A stretch of 64,000 nucleotides of DNA from Janthinobacterium sp. UMAB-56. GTDB taxonomy: Bacteria; Pseudomonadota; Gammaproteobacteria; Burkholderiales; Burkholderiaceae_D. Location: the NCBI RefSeq assembly GCF_900095265.1, contig NZ_LT607659.1, forward strand, positions 117,907-181,906. The letters are read 5' to 3'. The notes beneath the pieces were generated by a model that worked only from the letters and a program-made list of their open reading frames with translations, was not told the origin of the DNA and searched no databases. Positions 52,001 to 60,379 of this stretch are shown here, in pieces (the stretch's first letter is position 1; every line of letters starts with the position of its first letter). The position numbers were made by a program, and so were the translations under genes.

Positions 52001-52542
52001 GTCGTATTGCGGTGTGGCAGAACAAATTATACGGATCGCCCGGAATTAAATACAGCATCATCTTTACCTGCTTTACAAGTGCGCAAGCAAACGATTGCGT
52101 ATCGTATCGCATGCTGGATGACTACGGTGCTGAACAATACATGAAAAAGCCAAATATTGCCATGTATCAATATTCCTTGAGGCAATTCTCTCTTTACTTT
52201 ATAGTTGCTGCGAGGTAAGCTTATAGCGATGAAATAGTGATTTGCAGTGCGCCATTCCGCTTACCTGATTCCGGTTTTTATGGCAGTTTCCAGTTCCGTT
52301 TATTGCCACCAGAAGAAACTTTTATCAGATAATTATTAGTTGTCATGGCCATGTAAATCATATCGGCGCGAGTCTGCCGGGTTTGTTTGAATCTGCTCAA
52401 GCGGGTGGTGTGGCAACTGATAAAACTGATGGGCCTTGTAAATCGGGCCGGACAAGATGGCATTCGATGGAATGCCTGCCGGGATGGCAACACCAGTAAT
52501 TTCTGATTGATACGTCACCGCATATTGAAAGTAGAGGGTACG
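52001..52542. other. Divergent control region between fliM and fliE
   Basis: 542 bases, visibly more AT-rich than the neighbours. It must hold promoters for both basal-body operons. A palindrome GGCATTC-GATG-GAATGCC lies at 52459-52476, 67 bases before the fliE ATG. I found no TGGCAC-N5-TTGC sigma-54 promoter and no reading frame that looks like a LafK-type activator. Short open frames here look non-coding. Confidence 0.5.
52459..52476. promoter_or_regulatory. Palindrome upstream of fliE
   Basis: GGCATTC-GATG-GAATGCC, perfect 7-bp arms. It may be an operator for the fliE operon or a leader hairpin (inference). Confidence 0.4.
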
Positions 52543-52881
52543 ATGAGCAACGAACTCGCAGGTCTGATCAAGGCCGATCTGGCAGCACTGAGCAATGACG
52601 CGCACGCCCTGGGCGCCAGCATCGCGCCCGCCGCCCAGTTCGGCGCACCGGAACAATCCGGTTTTTCTTTTGCGCAAAGCATGAAAGACGCCATCGGCAA
52701 GGTCAATGGCGACGACCGCATGGCCGCACAAAAAATGAGCGACGTCGACAGCGGCAAGAGCGACGACATGGTCGGCGCCATGCTGGCCAGCCAGGAAGCA
52801 AGCCTGTCCTTTTCCATGTTGATGCAAGTGCGCAACAAGGTCATGGGCGCCGTCGACGAACTCATCAAACTGCCTCTGTAA
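52543..52881 (+). CDS. fliE: Flagellar hook-basal body protein FliE (lateral system)
   Basis: 112 residues. FliE joins the MS ring to the rod. The C-terminal family pattern is KMSDVDSGKSDDMVGAMLASQEASLSFSMLMQVRNKVMGAVDELIKLPL. ATG 52543 follows AGAGGG and begins MSNELAGL; the longer reading adds 12 residues without support. First gene of the plus-strand basal-body operon fliEFGHIJ. Confidence 0.93.
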   Translation: MSNELAGLIKADLAALSNDAHALGASIAPAAQFGAPEQSGFSFAQSMKDAIGKVNGDDRMAAQKMSDVDSGKSDDMVGAMLASQEASLSFSMLMQVRNKVMGAVDELIKLPL

Positions 52882-52929
52882 TCTTCACGTCCTGATCCAC
52901 GCCCAGCCTCCCAGCGAAAGTTACCCCAA

Positions 52930-54672
52930 GTGATTACCACCATGAAGTCCGCATTTGCGCGCTGGCGCCCTGGCGCCCAGCCCGCCATTCCGCCCGCCCT
53001 GCTGAAAAACCTGGTTCCCATCGTCGTGCTGGCCATCGGCATCACCGCCATGGTGACCATGTATGCATGGCGCGACCAGGCCAGCTACAAGCCGGTGTTT
53101 GGCGCGCGCGAAAAAGTGGCCGTGACGGACATGATGGCCACCCTGGACGCCGAGCACATTCCCTACCGTTTGCATCCGGACAGCGGCCAGGTGCTGGTGC
53201 CCGACGCCATGCTGGGCAAGGTGCGCATGCTGCTCGCCTCGAAGGGTGTGACGGCGCAACTGCCGGCCGGTCTGGAGCTGATGGACAAGAATGACCCGCT
53301 GGGCGTGTCCCAGTTCGTGCAGGACGTGCGCTTCCGCCGCGGCCTGGAAGGCGAGCTGGCGCAAAGCATCATGACGATGGACGCGATCGCTTCGGCGCGC
53401 GTCCATCTGTCGATTGCCAAGTCGACTTCGTTTGTCGCCAGCGACGGCGACAAATCGTCCGCCTCCGTGGTGGTGGCCTTGAAACCGGGCCGCACCCTGG
53501 CGCCGGAGCAGATCGCCGCCGTCATCAACATGGTGGCCGGCAGCGTCGCCAGCCTGGCGCCAACGCGCGTGAGCCTGGTCGATCAGGGCGGCAACCTGCT
53601 GTCTTCGCACATCGACCTGACGGACGGCTTCGATGCCTCGGCTGCCAGCAATGAAGGCGCGAAACGTTTCCAGGATGAGATCCGCCGCAACATCACGGGC
53701 CTCCTGGGTCCTGTCATCGGCGAAGACAACTTCAAGCTCAGCGTGACGGCCGCCGTGAACAACGACCGCGTGGACGAAACGCTGGAAAAATACGGCGAAG
53801 CCCCGAAAGTGACGAGCGAAGCGATGCGTGAAGAGCAGGAACGCAACCGCACCGTGGCCGGCATCCCGGGCAGCCTGTCGAACCGTCCGCCAGCGGCCGC
53901 CGTGCCGGCACCGGCCGATGCCAATGGCGCCGCGCCTGCCGATGGCGCGCCCAAGCCTTCCGACGACGGCACGGCCCGCAAGAACGCCACCACGCGTCAG
54001 TACGCCTACGACCGCAGCATCACGCAGATCAAGCGTAGCCGTGGCCGCCTGGAAAAACTCAGCGTTGCCGTCGTCCTCAACAGCGCCGCCGCACCGAATC
54101 CAAAAACTGGCTGGACCCCTGCCGAACTGGGCAATATCGAAAAAATGCTGAGCAGCGGCCTGGGCATCAACGCCCAGCGCGGCGACAGCCTGAGCCTGAC
54201 GGCGCTGGCCTTCCCTGCCAAGCCGCCCGTGGCGCAGTGGTGGGAAGAACGCGATACCGTCGTCGATTTCAGCGGCTGGCTGCTGTACGCCCTGGGCGCC
54301 GTGCTCGGCTACTTCCTGATCCTGCGTCCGCTGCTGCGCCTGCTGACCACGCGTTTGGCGCCGCCGCCGTTGAAACAGCTCGATCCTGCCCTGGCATTGG
54401 GCGGCAGCAACGCCGCCGGCGCCAATGGCGTGGCCGCTGCCGGCGCGCCAGCGCTGGGCCTGAATGGCGCCGCACTGGCGCTGGAAGGCGAGACCAGCGC
54501 AGGCAACATGCCGGTCGTGCCCCTGCTGGAAAACTATGACTTGCCGCCACCAGGCTCGGCGGTCGACGTGATGGTCGATCACCTGAAAGTGCTGGCTGAA
54601 AAAGAACCCGAGCGTGTCGCCGAAGTCGTCAAACAATGGATGCAGAAAAATGGCCGAACTCAACAACAATAA
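52930..54672 (+). CDS. fliF: Flagellar MS-ring protein FliF (lateral system)
   Basis: 580 residues. There are two membrane helices, near residues 22-42 and 445-465. Ring-building motifs lie between them (YKPVFGAREKVAVTDMMATLDAEHIPYRLHPDSGQVLVP; DPLGVSQFVQDVRFRRGLEGELAQSI; ARVHLSIAKSTSFVASDG). The acidic C-terminal tail VMVDHLKVLAEKEPERVAEVVKQWM binds FliG. GTG 52930 is used, with GAAAG 9 bases upstream; ATG 52942 is the alternative. fliG starts inside its 3' end. Confidence 0.95.
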   Translation: MITTMKSAFARWRPGAQPAIPPALLKNLVPIVVLAIGITAMVTMYAWRDQASYKPVFGAREKVAVTDMMATLDAEHIPYRLHPDSGQVLVPDAMLGKVRMLLASKGVTAQLPAGLELMDKNDPLGVSQFVQDVRFRRGLEGELAQSIMTMDAIASARVHLSIAKSTSFVASDGDKSSASVVVALKPGRTLAPEQIAAVINMVAGSVASLAPTRVSLVDQGGNLLSSHIDLTDGFDASAASNEGAKRFQDEIRRNITGLLGPVIGEDNFKLSVTAAVNNDRVDETLEKYGEAPKVTSEAMREEQERNRTVAGIPGSLSNRPPAAAVPAPADANGAAPADGAPKPSDDGTARKNATTRQYAYDRSITQIKRSRGRLEKLSVAVVLNSAAAPNPKTGWTPAELGNIEKMLSSGLGINAQRGDSLSLTALAFPAKPPVAQWWEERDTVVDFSGWLLYALGAVLGYFLILRPLLRLLTTRLAPPPLKQLDPALALGGSNAAGANGVAAAGAPALGLNGAALALEGETSAGNMPVVPLLENYDLPPPGSAVDVMVDHLKVLAEKEPERVAEVVKQWMQKNGRTQQQ

Positions 54673-55690
54673 TCCCTCCGACGGCGCCGAGTACGAAAGC
54701 GTCAGCCTGAATCCCGTGGAACAGGCCGCCATCGTGCTGCTGAGCATCGGCGAGGAGCAGGCTGCCAACGTGCTGCGCTGCCTGTCGCGTGAAGAATTGC
54801 TGGAAGTCACGCAAGTGATGTCGCGCATGAGCGGCATCAAGGTCGAATCCGTGAAAACGGCCATGCAGACCTTCTTCGACGACTACCGCCAGCAAAGCGG
54901 CGTGCACGGCGCCTCGCGCAGCTACCTGAAGCGCTCGCTGGACATGGCGCTGGGCAGCGATATCGCGAATAGCGTGCTGAACAACATTTACGGCGACGCC
55001 ATCCGCCCCAAGATGGCGCGCCTGCAGTGGGCCTCGCCAAAGTGGCTGGCCGAATACATCGTCAACGAGCACGTGCAGATGCAAGCCGTGTTCCTGGCCT
55101 TTTTGCCGCCCGCGCTGGCCGGCCAGATCCTCGATGCCCTGCCCGTCGAAGGACGAGACCTGGTCTTGCTGAACCTGGCGCGCCTGGACGAGATCGACCG
55201 CGACCTGCTGGTCGAGCTCGACGAACTGGTGGGCCGCTGCCTGGGCACGCTCGACACGCAAAGCACCAGCGTGGAAGGCATCCGCCAGGCCGCCGAAATC
55301 CTCAACCGCATGCCGGGCAACCGCGCCGCGCTGGTCGAACTGCTGCGCGCGCACGACCCGGACGTCGTCTCGGAAATCGAACTGAGCATGTACGACTTCC
55401 TGATCCTGGCCACGCAGAGCGATGTCACGCTCACGCGCATCCTGGAAGACGTGCCGATGGAACAGTGGGCCATCGCCCTGAAGGGTGCGGAACCGTCAAT
55501 ACGCGACGCCGTGCTGAAGACCATGCCGCGCCGCCAGGCACAGAGCTTCGAAGACATGATGCGCCGTTCCGGCCCCGTGCCACTCTCCCGTATCGAACAG
55601 ACGCGCCAGGAAATCATGGCGACCGTCAAGGGCCTCGCCGATGCGGGCGAGATCGAAGTGCAACTGTTTGCTGAAGCGGTGATCGAATGA
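54650..55690 (+). CDS. fliG: Flagellar motor switch protein FliG (lateral system)
   Basis: 346 residues. N-terminal FliF-binding domain (LNPVEQAAIVLLSIGEEQAANVLRCLSREELLEVTQVMSRM), middle domain, and C-terminal torque domain with charged residues (MEQWAIALKGAEPSIRDAVLKTMPRRQAQSFEDMMRRSGPVPLSRIEQTRQEIM). ATG 54650 overlaps fliF by 23 bases and is preferred to the 54614 reading because it gives the normal N terminus. It couples stator force from MotA to the rotor. Confidence 0.95.
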   Translation: MAELNNNNPSDGAEYESVSLNPVEQAAIVLLSIGEEQAANVLRCLSREELLEVTQVMSRMSGIKVESVKTAMQTFFDDYRQQSGVHGASRSYLKRSLDMALGSDIANSVLNNIYGDAIRPKMARLQWASPKWLAEYIVNEHVQMQAVFLAFLPPALAGQILDALPVEGRDLVLLNLARLDEIDRDLLVELDELVGRCLGTLDTQSTSVEGIRQAAEILNRMPGNRAALVELLRAHDPDVVSEIELSMYDFLILATQSDVTLTRILEDVPMEQWAIALKGAEPSIRDAVLKTMPRRQAQSFEDMMRRSGPVPLSRIEQTRQEIMATVKGLADAGEIEVQLFAEAVIE

Positions 55691-56376
55691 AACACTTCCG
55701 CTCGTATCGTTTCCCCCCCCTGTCGCAATTCATCGCCGCCGGCCAGCGCGCCTCCAACGAGGATACGGACGGCCAGTGGCAGGCGTCCGTCTCGGAAGGT
55801 TTCGAGCAGGGTCAGCGCGACGGCTACGAAGTGGGCCTGGTGCAAGGCCAGCAGGACGGCTACGACTCCGGGCGCAGCGATGGCATCGTGCAGGGCCGCG
55901 AAGAAGGCCGCAATGAGACCCTGGTGGCGCTGGACCGCCTGGCGCGCCCTGTCGACGCCATCTTGCGCGACCTGAAAAAAGTGCGCGCCGATTACCGCGA
56001 AGCGCAGCGCAAGGAAGTGGTCGACCTGGTGGCCAAGGTGGCGCGCCAGGTGATCCGCGCCGAACTGGCGCTGCAACCGGTGCAACTGCTGGCCCTGGTC
56101 GACGAGACACTGGCCTCGATGCCGCCCACGCGCGAAGAAATCGACGTCTTCCTCAATCCGGAAGAATTGAAACGCATCAGCGAACTCGATCCGAAGCGCG
56201 CCAAGCGCTGGAACCTGATCGCCGACGCGCGCCTCGACGCAGGCGAATGCCGCATCAAGGCGGGCGACAATGAAGTCGACGCGGGTTGCCATCAGCGCCT
56301 GTCGGCCTGCATGGAACAGGTCAGCAGCCACCTGGCGCTGGCCGCCGAACACGCGGACCAGGGCACGCCTGCATGA
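55687..56376 (+). CDS. fliH: Flagellar assembly protein FliH (lateral system)
   Basis: 229 residues. The N terminus SYRFPPLSQF is followed by the GxxxG-rich helix (EGFEQGQRDGYEVGLVQGQQDGYDSGRSDGIVQGREEGRNE) diagnostic of FliH, then a coiled C-terminal domain (VAKVARQVIRAELALQPVQLLALVDETLASM). FliH dimers hold the ATPase FliI and dock it at the C-ring. It overlaps fliG and fliI by four bases each (ATGA). Confidence 0.93.
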   Translation: MKHFRSYRFPPLSQFIAAGQRASNEDTDGQWQASVSEGFEQGQRDGYEVGLVQGQQDGYDSGRSDGIVQGREEGRNETLVALDRLARPVDAILRDLKKVRADYREAQRKEVVDLVAKVARQVIRAELALQPVQLLALVDETLASMPPTREEIDVFLNPEELKRISELDPKRAKRWNLIADARLDAGECRIKAGDNEVDAGCHQRLSACMEQVSSHLALAAEHADQGTPA

Positions 56377-57683
56377 TCGCCGACACGCTGCGCAGCTTCG
56401 AGATCGGCGATATTCCGGTCGCGACGCCGACCGGCCGCCTGGTCGGCGCTTCCGGCCTGCTGCTGGAAAGCGCCGGCTGCCGTCTGCATACGGGCCAGCG
56501 TTGTCAAATCGAAACTGTGAGCGGCGAGTGGCTCGATGCGCAAGTCGTCGGCTTCCGCGAAAAACTCTCTTACCTGATGCCGTTCAAGAAAGCCACGGGC
56601 CTGACCACGGGCGCGCGCGTGCTGCCCCTGCCCGACAAGGCCAGCCTGCAAATCGGCCCGTCGTGGCTGGGCCGCATGGTGAATGGCCTGGGCGAACCGA
56701 TTGATGACCTGGGCCGCCTCGGTGGCGAACACATCCTGGAAGTCACGCCGCCGAAAATCAATCCCCTGAAGAAACAACCGGTGATCGAGCCGCTGGACGT
56801 GGGCGTGCGCGCCATCAACAGCATGCTGACCCTGGGCAAGGGCCAGCGCGTGGGGCTGATGGCCGGTTCCGGCGTAGGAAAAAGCGTGCTGCTGGGCCTG
56901 ATCACGCGCCAGACGGTGGCCGATGTCGTCGTCGTCGGCCTGATCGGCGAGCGGGGCCGCGAAGTGCGCGAATTCGTCGAAAAGTCGCTGGGCGCCGAAG
57001 GCTTGAAAAAGGCCGTGCTGGTGATCGCGCCGGCCGACGAGTCGCCCTTGATGCGCATCATGGCCACCGAACTGTGCCATTCGATTGCCGCCCACTACCG
57101 CGACCAGGGCAAGCACGTGCTGCTGCTGGTCGACTCGCTGACGCGCTATGCCATGGCCTTGCGCGAAGTGGCGCTGGCCCTGGGCGAGCCGCCGGCCACG
57201 CGCGGCTATCCGCCATCCGTGTTTTCGAACCTGCCACAACTGGTGGAAAGCGCCGGCAATGGCGCCCACCTTGACGGCAGCATGAGTGCCATCTACACGG
57301 TGCTGGCCGAAGGCGACGACCAGCAAGACCCCGTGGTCGACACGGCGCGGGCGATTCTTGACGGCCATATCGTGCTCACGCGCGAACTGGCCGAGCGGGG
57401 CCACTACCCCGCCATCGACATTGCCGCCTCGATCAGCCGCTGCATGGCGCAGGTGATCACCCCCGAACACATGCAGGCGGCGCGCGCACTGAAGGCCTCG
57501 ATGGCGCGCCATGCGCGCGTGCGCGACCTGATCCCGCTGGGCGCCTACGTGCCCGGCGCCGACCCGATTACCGACCGTGCCGTGCAATTGCACACACCCA
57601 TCGAAGCCTTCCTGTGCCAGGGCACCAAGGAAGAGGCGCCGATGGGGCCGTGCATCGCCCAACTTGAACAGATCATGGCCTAG
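56373..57683 (+). CDS. fliI: Flagellum-specific ATP synthase FliI (lateral system)
   Basis: 436 residues, the normal FliI length from ATG 56373. Walker A MAGSGVGKSVLLG lies near residue 165; VVVGLIGERGREVREFVE and LLVDSLTRYAMALREVALALGEPPATRGYPPSVF are family motifs. It is the hexameric ATPase that energises and unloads substrates at the export gate. The start overlaps the fliH stop. The following fliJ starts 8 bases after its stop. Confidence 0.96.
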   Translation: MIADTLRSFEIGDIPVATPTGRLVGASGLLLESAGCRLHTGQRCQIETVSGEWLDAQVVGFREKLSYLMPFKKATGLTTGARVLPLPDKASLQIGPSWLGRMVNGLGEPIDDLGRLGGEHILEVTPPKINPLKKQPVIEPLDVGVRAINSMLTLGKGQRVGLMAGSGVGKSVLLGLITRQTVADVVVVGLIGERGREVREFVEKSLGAEGLKKAVLVIAPADESPLMRIMATELCHSIAAHYRDQGKHVLLLVDSLTRYAMALREVALALGEPPATRGYPPSVFSNLPQLVESAGNGAHLDGSMSAIYTVLAEGDDQQDPVVDTARAILDGHIVLTRELAERGHYPAIDIAASISRCMAQVITPEHMQAARALKASMARHARVRDLIPLGAYVPGADPITDRAVQLHTPIEAFLCQGTKEEAPMGPCIAQLEQIMA

Positions 57684-57691
57684 GAGCATAC

Positions 57692-58129
57692 GTGAGCGAC
57701 GCGCATACCATCCGCAACCTGACCACCCTGGTCGGCCTGCGCAGCACCGAAGTGGAGCGCCTGCAAGGCGAAATGGCGGCGCACACTGCCGTGCGCGAGC
57801 GCTACCAGAAAAACCTGGAACGCCTGACGGGCCTGTACACGGACAGTGGCCCCAGCGGTGCCCTGCCCCTGGCCCTTTCTGTCAACTGCGGCAACTTCAA
57901 GCAGGCGGTCATGCAGATGGCAGACCAGCACCGTACAGACCTGCACTTGCACGAGGCCAACATGGCTGTCTCGCAGCGCGCCCTGAATACGGCCTGGGCC
58001 AAGCGCGAGGTGCTGGACCAGGTGCTGACGCAAAAACAAAAGCATGTTGCAAATGAGCAACAACGTGTAGATACCAAGCGGCAAGACGAGCTGGCGACGC
58101 AATTCTGGTTCCGCGGGCAGGTAAAATGA
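57692..58129 (+). CDS. fliJ: Flagellar export protein FliJ (lateral system)
   Basis: 145 residues, almost entirely helical: TTLVGLRSTEVERLQGEMAAHTAVRERYQKNLERL and VSQRALNTAWAKREVLDQVLTQKQKHVANEQQRVDTKRQDELATQFWF. FliJ forms the coiled-coil stalk between FliI and FlhA. GTG start with AGGAG upstream. Sequence similarity in this family is low, so the call rests on length, helical pattern and position after fliI. Confidence 0.88.
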   Translation: MSDAHTIRNLTTLVGLRSTEVERLQGEMAAHTAVRERYQKNLERLTGLYTDSGPSGALPLALSVNCGNFKQAVMQMADQHRTDLHLHEANMAVSQRALNTAWAKREVLDQVLTQKQKHVANEQQRVDTKRQDELATQFWFRGQVK

Positions 58130-58143
58130 GGTTTGTGTAAGTT

Positions 58144-58185
58144 TCTTTCAGGAAAACTTCACGAAACGGGAATAGGGGTCGCCTT
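58144..58185 (+). promoter_or_regulatory. fliD promoter of the flagellin type
   Basis: CTTCA (58157-58161), 16 bases, GTCGCCTT (58178-58185), then GTACC, closely matching the flagellin GTCGTCTTGTACT segment. A TTTC block lies about 12-15 bases further upstream. Confidence 0.55.
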
Positions 58186-58218
58186 GTACCGGTATATCCC
58201 TTTATTCAGGAGTCTGGC

Positions 58219-59628
58219 ATGGCAAGCGTAATTACCGCACCGCAATACGATCCGATCCCAACGGCAGAAAATCTGGCGACCAAGTCTGTCGCTGCGCAAA
58301 AGGCAGCCCTGCAGGCGAAGAACACACTGGCCACTAACACCAGCACCGCGCTGGGTAACCTGAAATCGGCCATCTCGGCCTTCCAGAGCGCCATGTCGTC
58401 CATGAGTAGCAGCAAATCGGTGCTGAGCCAGTCCGCCACCTTCCCGGCCGCTGGCTACGGCTCTGCCACGGCCGGCATCAATGCAACGCCGGGTACCTAT
58501 TCCTTTTTTGTTGAAAAACTGGCCACGGCCAGCCAGATGTCCTATGGCGGCCTGAGCGGCGTCAATACCGCTGATGGCACGGGTACGCTGAAAGTCAAAA
58601 TTGGCGATGGCGTGGGCGACAACACGCTCGACATCGATCTGGCAGCCGCCGACAAGGATGGCAACGGCACACTGACACCACAGGAAATCGCTGCCGCCAT
58701 CAATGGCAACAGCAAGAACAATTCGCGCGTAACCGCGTCCATCGTCACCATCGACGGCACTGCACAAATGGTCCTGACGTCGAATGCGACGGGCATTGCA
58801 AACGCCGCCACGCTCGACGCCAGCGGTGTCAACAATATCGCGCTGAAAGGCGCGCTGATCGCTCCGGCCAACATCAAGGAAGTCGTCAAGGCTGACGACG
58901 CCATCGTCTGGCTGGGCGGCAAACCCGGCGGTACGGCCATCACGCAAGCGTCGAATACCTTCACCAACGTGCAGGATGTGAAAATCACATTCACCCGTGC
59001 CATGAGTGCAGCCGAAGCGCCCGTGACGCTGACTGTCGCCACGGACAGCAGCGGCACCGCCGCCAACGTGCAAGCGTTCGTCGATGCCTACAACAAACTG
59101 AAAACCCTGATGGATGGCCTGGCCAGCCCCGGCAACCCGCAAAAGGGTATTGCCGCGGGCATCTTCGCCCACGATTCTGGCCTGAATGCCTTGCGCAGCA
59201 GCATGGGCGACGCCCTGCGCCTGAACGTCAATGGCGTATCGCTCGTGTCCTACGGCATTACGGCCCAGCGCGACGGCACAATCAGCCTGAACACCGCCAA
59301 GCTGACGGCCAAACTGGCCGACAACCCGACTGGCCTCGACAAGCTCTTTGGCAACAACAGCCTGTCCGCCCCTGCCGGCGTGCTCGGTGGGCTGGACAAA
59401 GTACTGGGCCAGTGGAGCAATATCACCAAGGGCCAGATCGTCCAGCGTCAGGCAGCCACGGAGAAGCTGCAGAAAAGCCTGGCCAAGAGCGGCGAGCGCC
59501 TCACGGCCCAATATGACACGGCCTACAAACGTTTCCTCGATCAATATTCGCGCCTGCAAGTCATGCAGGAAAAAATGAGCAAGACGTCCGATATGTTCGA
59601 CGCCATGTTCAGCAACAATAAATCCTAA
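58219..59628 (+). CDS. fliD: Flagellar filament-cap protein FliD (LafB-type)
   Basis: 469 residues. N-terminal coiled-coil region ASVITAPQYDPIPTAENLATKSVAAQKAALQAKNTLATNTSTALGNLKSAISAFQSAMSSM, a Gly/Thr/Asn-rich central part, and the FliD C-terminal pattern GALDKVLGQW-type helix then TEKLQKSLAKSGERLTAQYDTAYKRFLDQYSRLQVMQEKMSKTSDMFDAMFSNN. The cap folds flagellin at the filament tip. Its own sigma-28-like promoter separates it from fliEFGHIJ. RBS AGGAG. Confidence 0.93.
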   Translation: MASVITAPQYDPIPTAENLATKSVAAQKAALQAKNTLATNTSTALGNLKSAISAFQSAMSSMSSSKSVLSQSATFPAAGYGSATAGINATPGTYSFFVEKLATASQMSYGGLSGVNTADGTGTLKVKIGDGVGDNTLDIDLAAADKDGNGTLTPQEIAAAINGNSKNNSRVTASIVTIDGTAQMVLTSNATGIANAATLDASGVNNIALKGALIAPANIKEVVKADDAIVWLGGKPGGTAITQASNTFTNVQDVKITFTRAMSAAEAPVTLTVATDSSGTAANVQAFVDAYNKLKTLMDGLASPGNPQKGIAAGIFAHDSGLNALRSSMGDALRLNVNGVSLVSYGITAQRDGTISLNTAKLTAKLADNPTGLDKLFGNNSLSAPAGVLGGLDKVLGQWSNITKGQIVQRQAATEKLQKSLAKSGERLTAQYDTAYKRFLDQYSRLQVMQEKMSKTSDMFDAMFSNNKS

Positions 59629-59679
59629 GGCGGATGCGCCTGCCGCGCCGCCCCACGTTAACATAGCGAGAATACAATA

Positions 59680-60069
59680 ATGTTAAACAATGAAGCTTAC
59701 GGCAACTACCACGCCGTCAACCTGGATGCCCAGACCGCCCGCGCAACACCGGTCGAGCTGGTACTGGTGCTGACGGACGGCCTGCTGGAAGAACTGGCGC
59801 GCGCGCGCGGGCATATCGTGGGCAAGCGCTACGAGCAAAAGGCCATCAGCCTGGATAAATGCACGCAAATCATCAACGGGTTATCGAGCTCGCTCGATTT
59901 CGACAATGGCGGCGAAGTGGTCGTCAACCTGGCGCGCCTGTATGACTACTGCGTGGCGCGTCTGTACACAGCCGGCATCAAGCTCGACCCGACCCTCATC
60001 GATGAAGTGACGACCTTGATGACGACGATCAAGCGCGGCTGGGTGGGCGTGCAGGCCAACAATGCCTAG
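59680..60069 (+). CDS. fliS: Flagellin export chaperone FliS (LafC-type)
   Basis: 129 residues. Family pattern: NEAYGNYHAVNLDAQTARATPVELVLVLTDGLLEELARARGHIVGKRYEQKAISLDKCTQIINGLSSSLDFDNGGEVVVNLARLYDYCVARLYTAG. FliS binds the flagellin C terminus and keeps it unpolymerised until export. It lies 51 bases after fliD and overlaps the next gene by 8 bases. Confidence 0.94.
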   Translation: MLNNEAYGNYHAVNLDAQTARATPVELVLVLTDGLLEELARARGHIVGKRYEQKAISLDKCTQIINGLSSSLDFDNGGEVVVNLARLYDYCVARLYTAGIKLDPTLIDEVTTLMTTIKRGWVGVQANNA

Positions 60070-60379
60070 GCGCGCTGCGCTGCAGCAGCTGAGCCGGCAA
60101 TTGAGCGAGGCGATGGTGCAGCAGGACTGGGAAGCGATGGGAGAGCTCTCGGCCAGCCTGGCGAAGAATATTCCGCTGCTGGCCGAACGTGGCGCATGGA
60201 CTGTGCCGGAAAAAACAGAATTGTTGCAATTGCGCAAAATTCACGCGCAAGCGGTTAAAATTTGCTCTGAGGAAAAAGAGCGCCTGGGCTTACACCTGGG
60301 TGCATTACAGGCAAACAAGGAAGGTTGGGTCGCCTACGCCGCGCTCGGCGAATACGACACTGAAGGGTATCAAGCATGA
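60062..60379 (+). CDS. FliT-like small flagellar protein (LafD-type)
   Basis: 105 residues, all-helical (ALQQLSRQLSEAMVQQDWEAMGELSASLAKNIPLLAERGAWTVPEKTELLQLRKIHAQAVKICSEEKERLGLHLGALQANKEGWVAYAALGEYD). Size, helical make-up and position after fliS fit FliT/LafD, the FliD export chaperone; sequence similarity within this family is low. It overlaps both fliS (8 bases) and the FliK gene (4 bases), so it is tightly coupled. Confidence 0.75.
   Translation: MPRRAALQQLSRQLSEAMVQQDWEAMGELSASLAKNIPLLAERGAWTVPEKTELLQLRKIHAQAVKICSEEKERLGLHLGALQANKEGWVAYAALGEYDTEGYQA

Noticed and set aside
52921-54864. 647-codon antisense frame opposite fliF
   Set aside because: Low-complexity product lying on a clear fliF gene; no RBS or promoter of its own.
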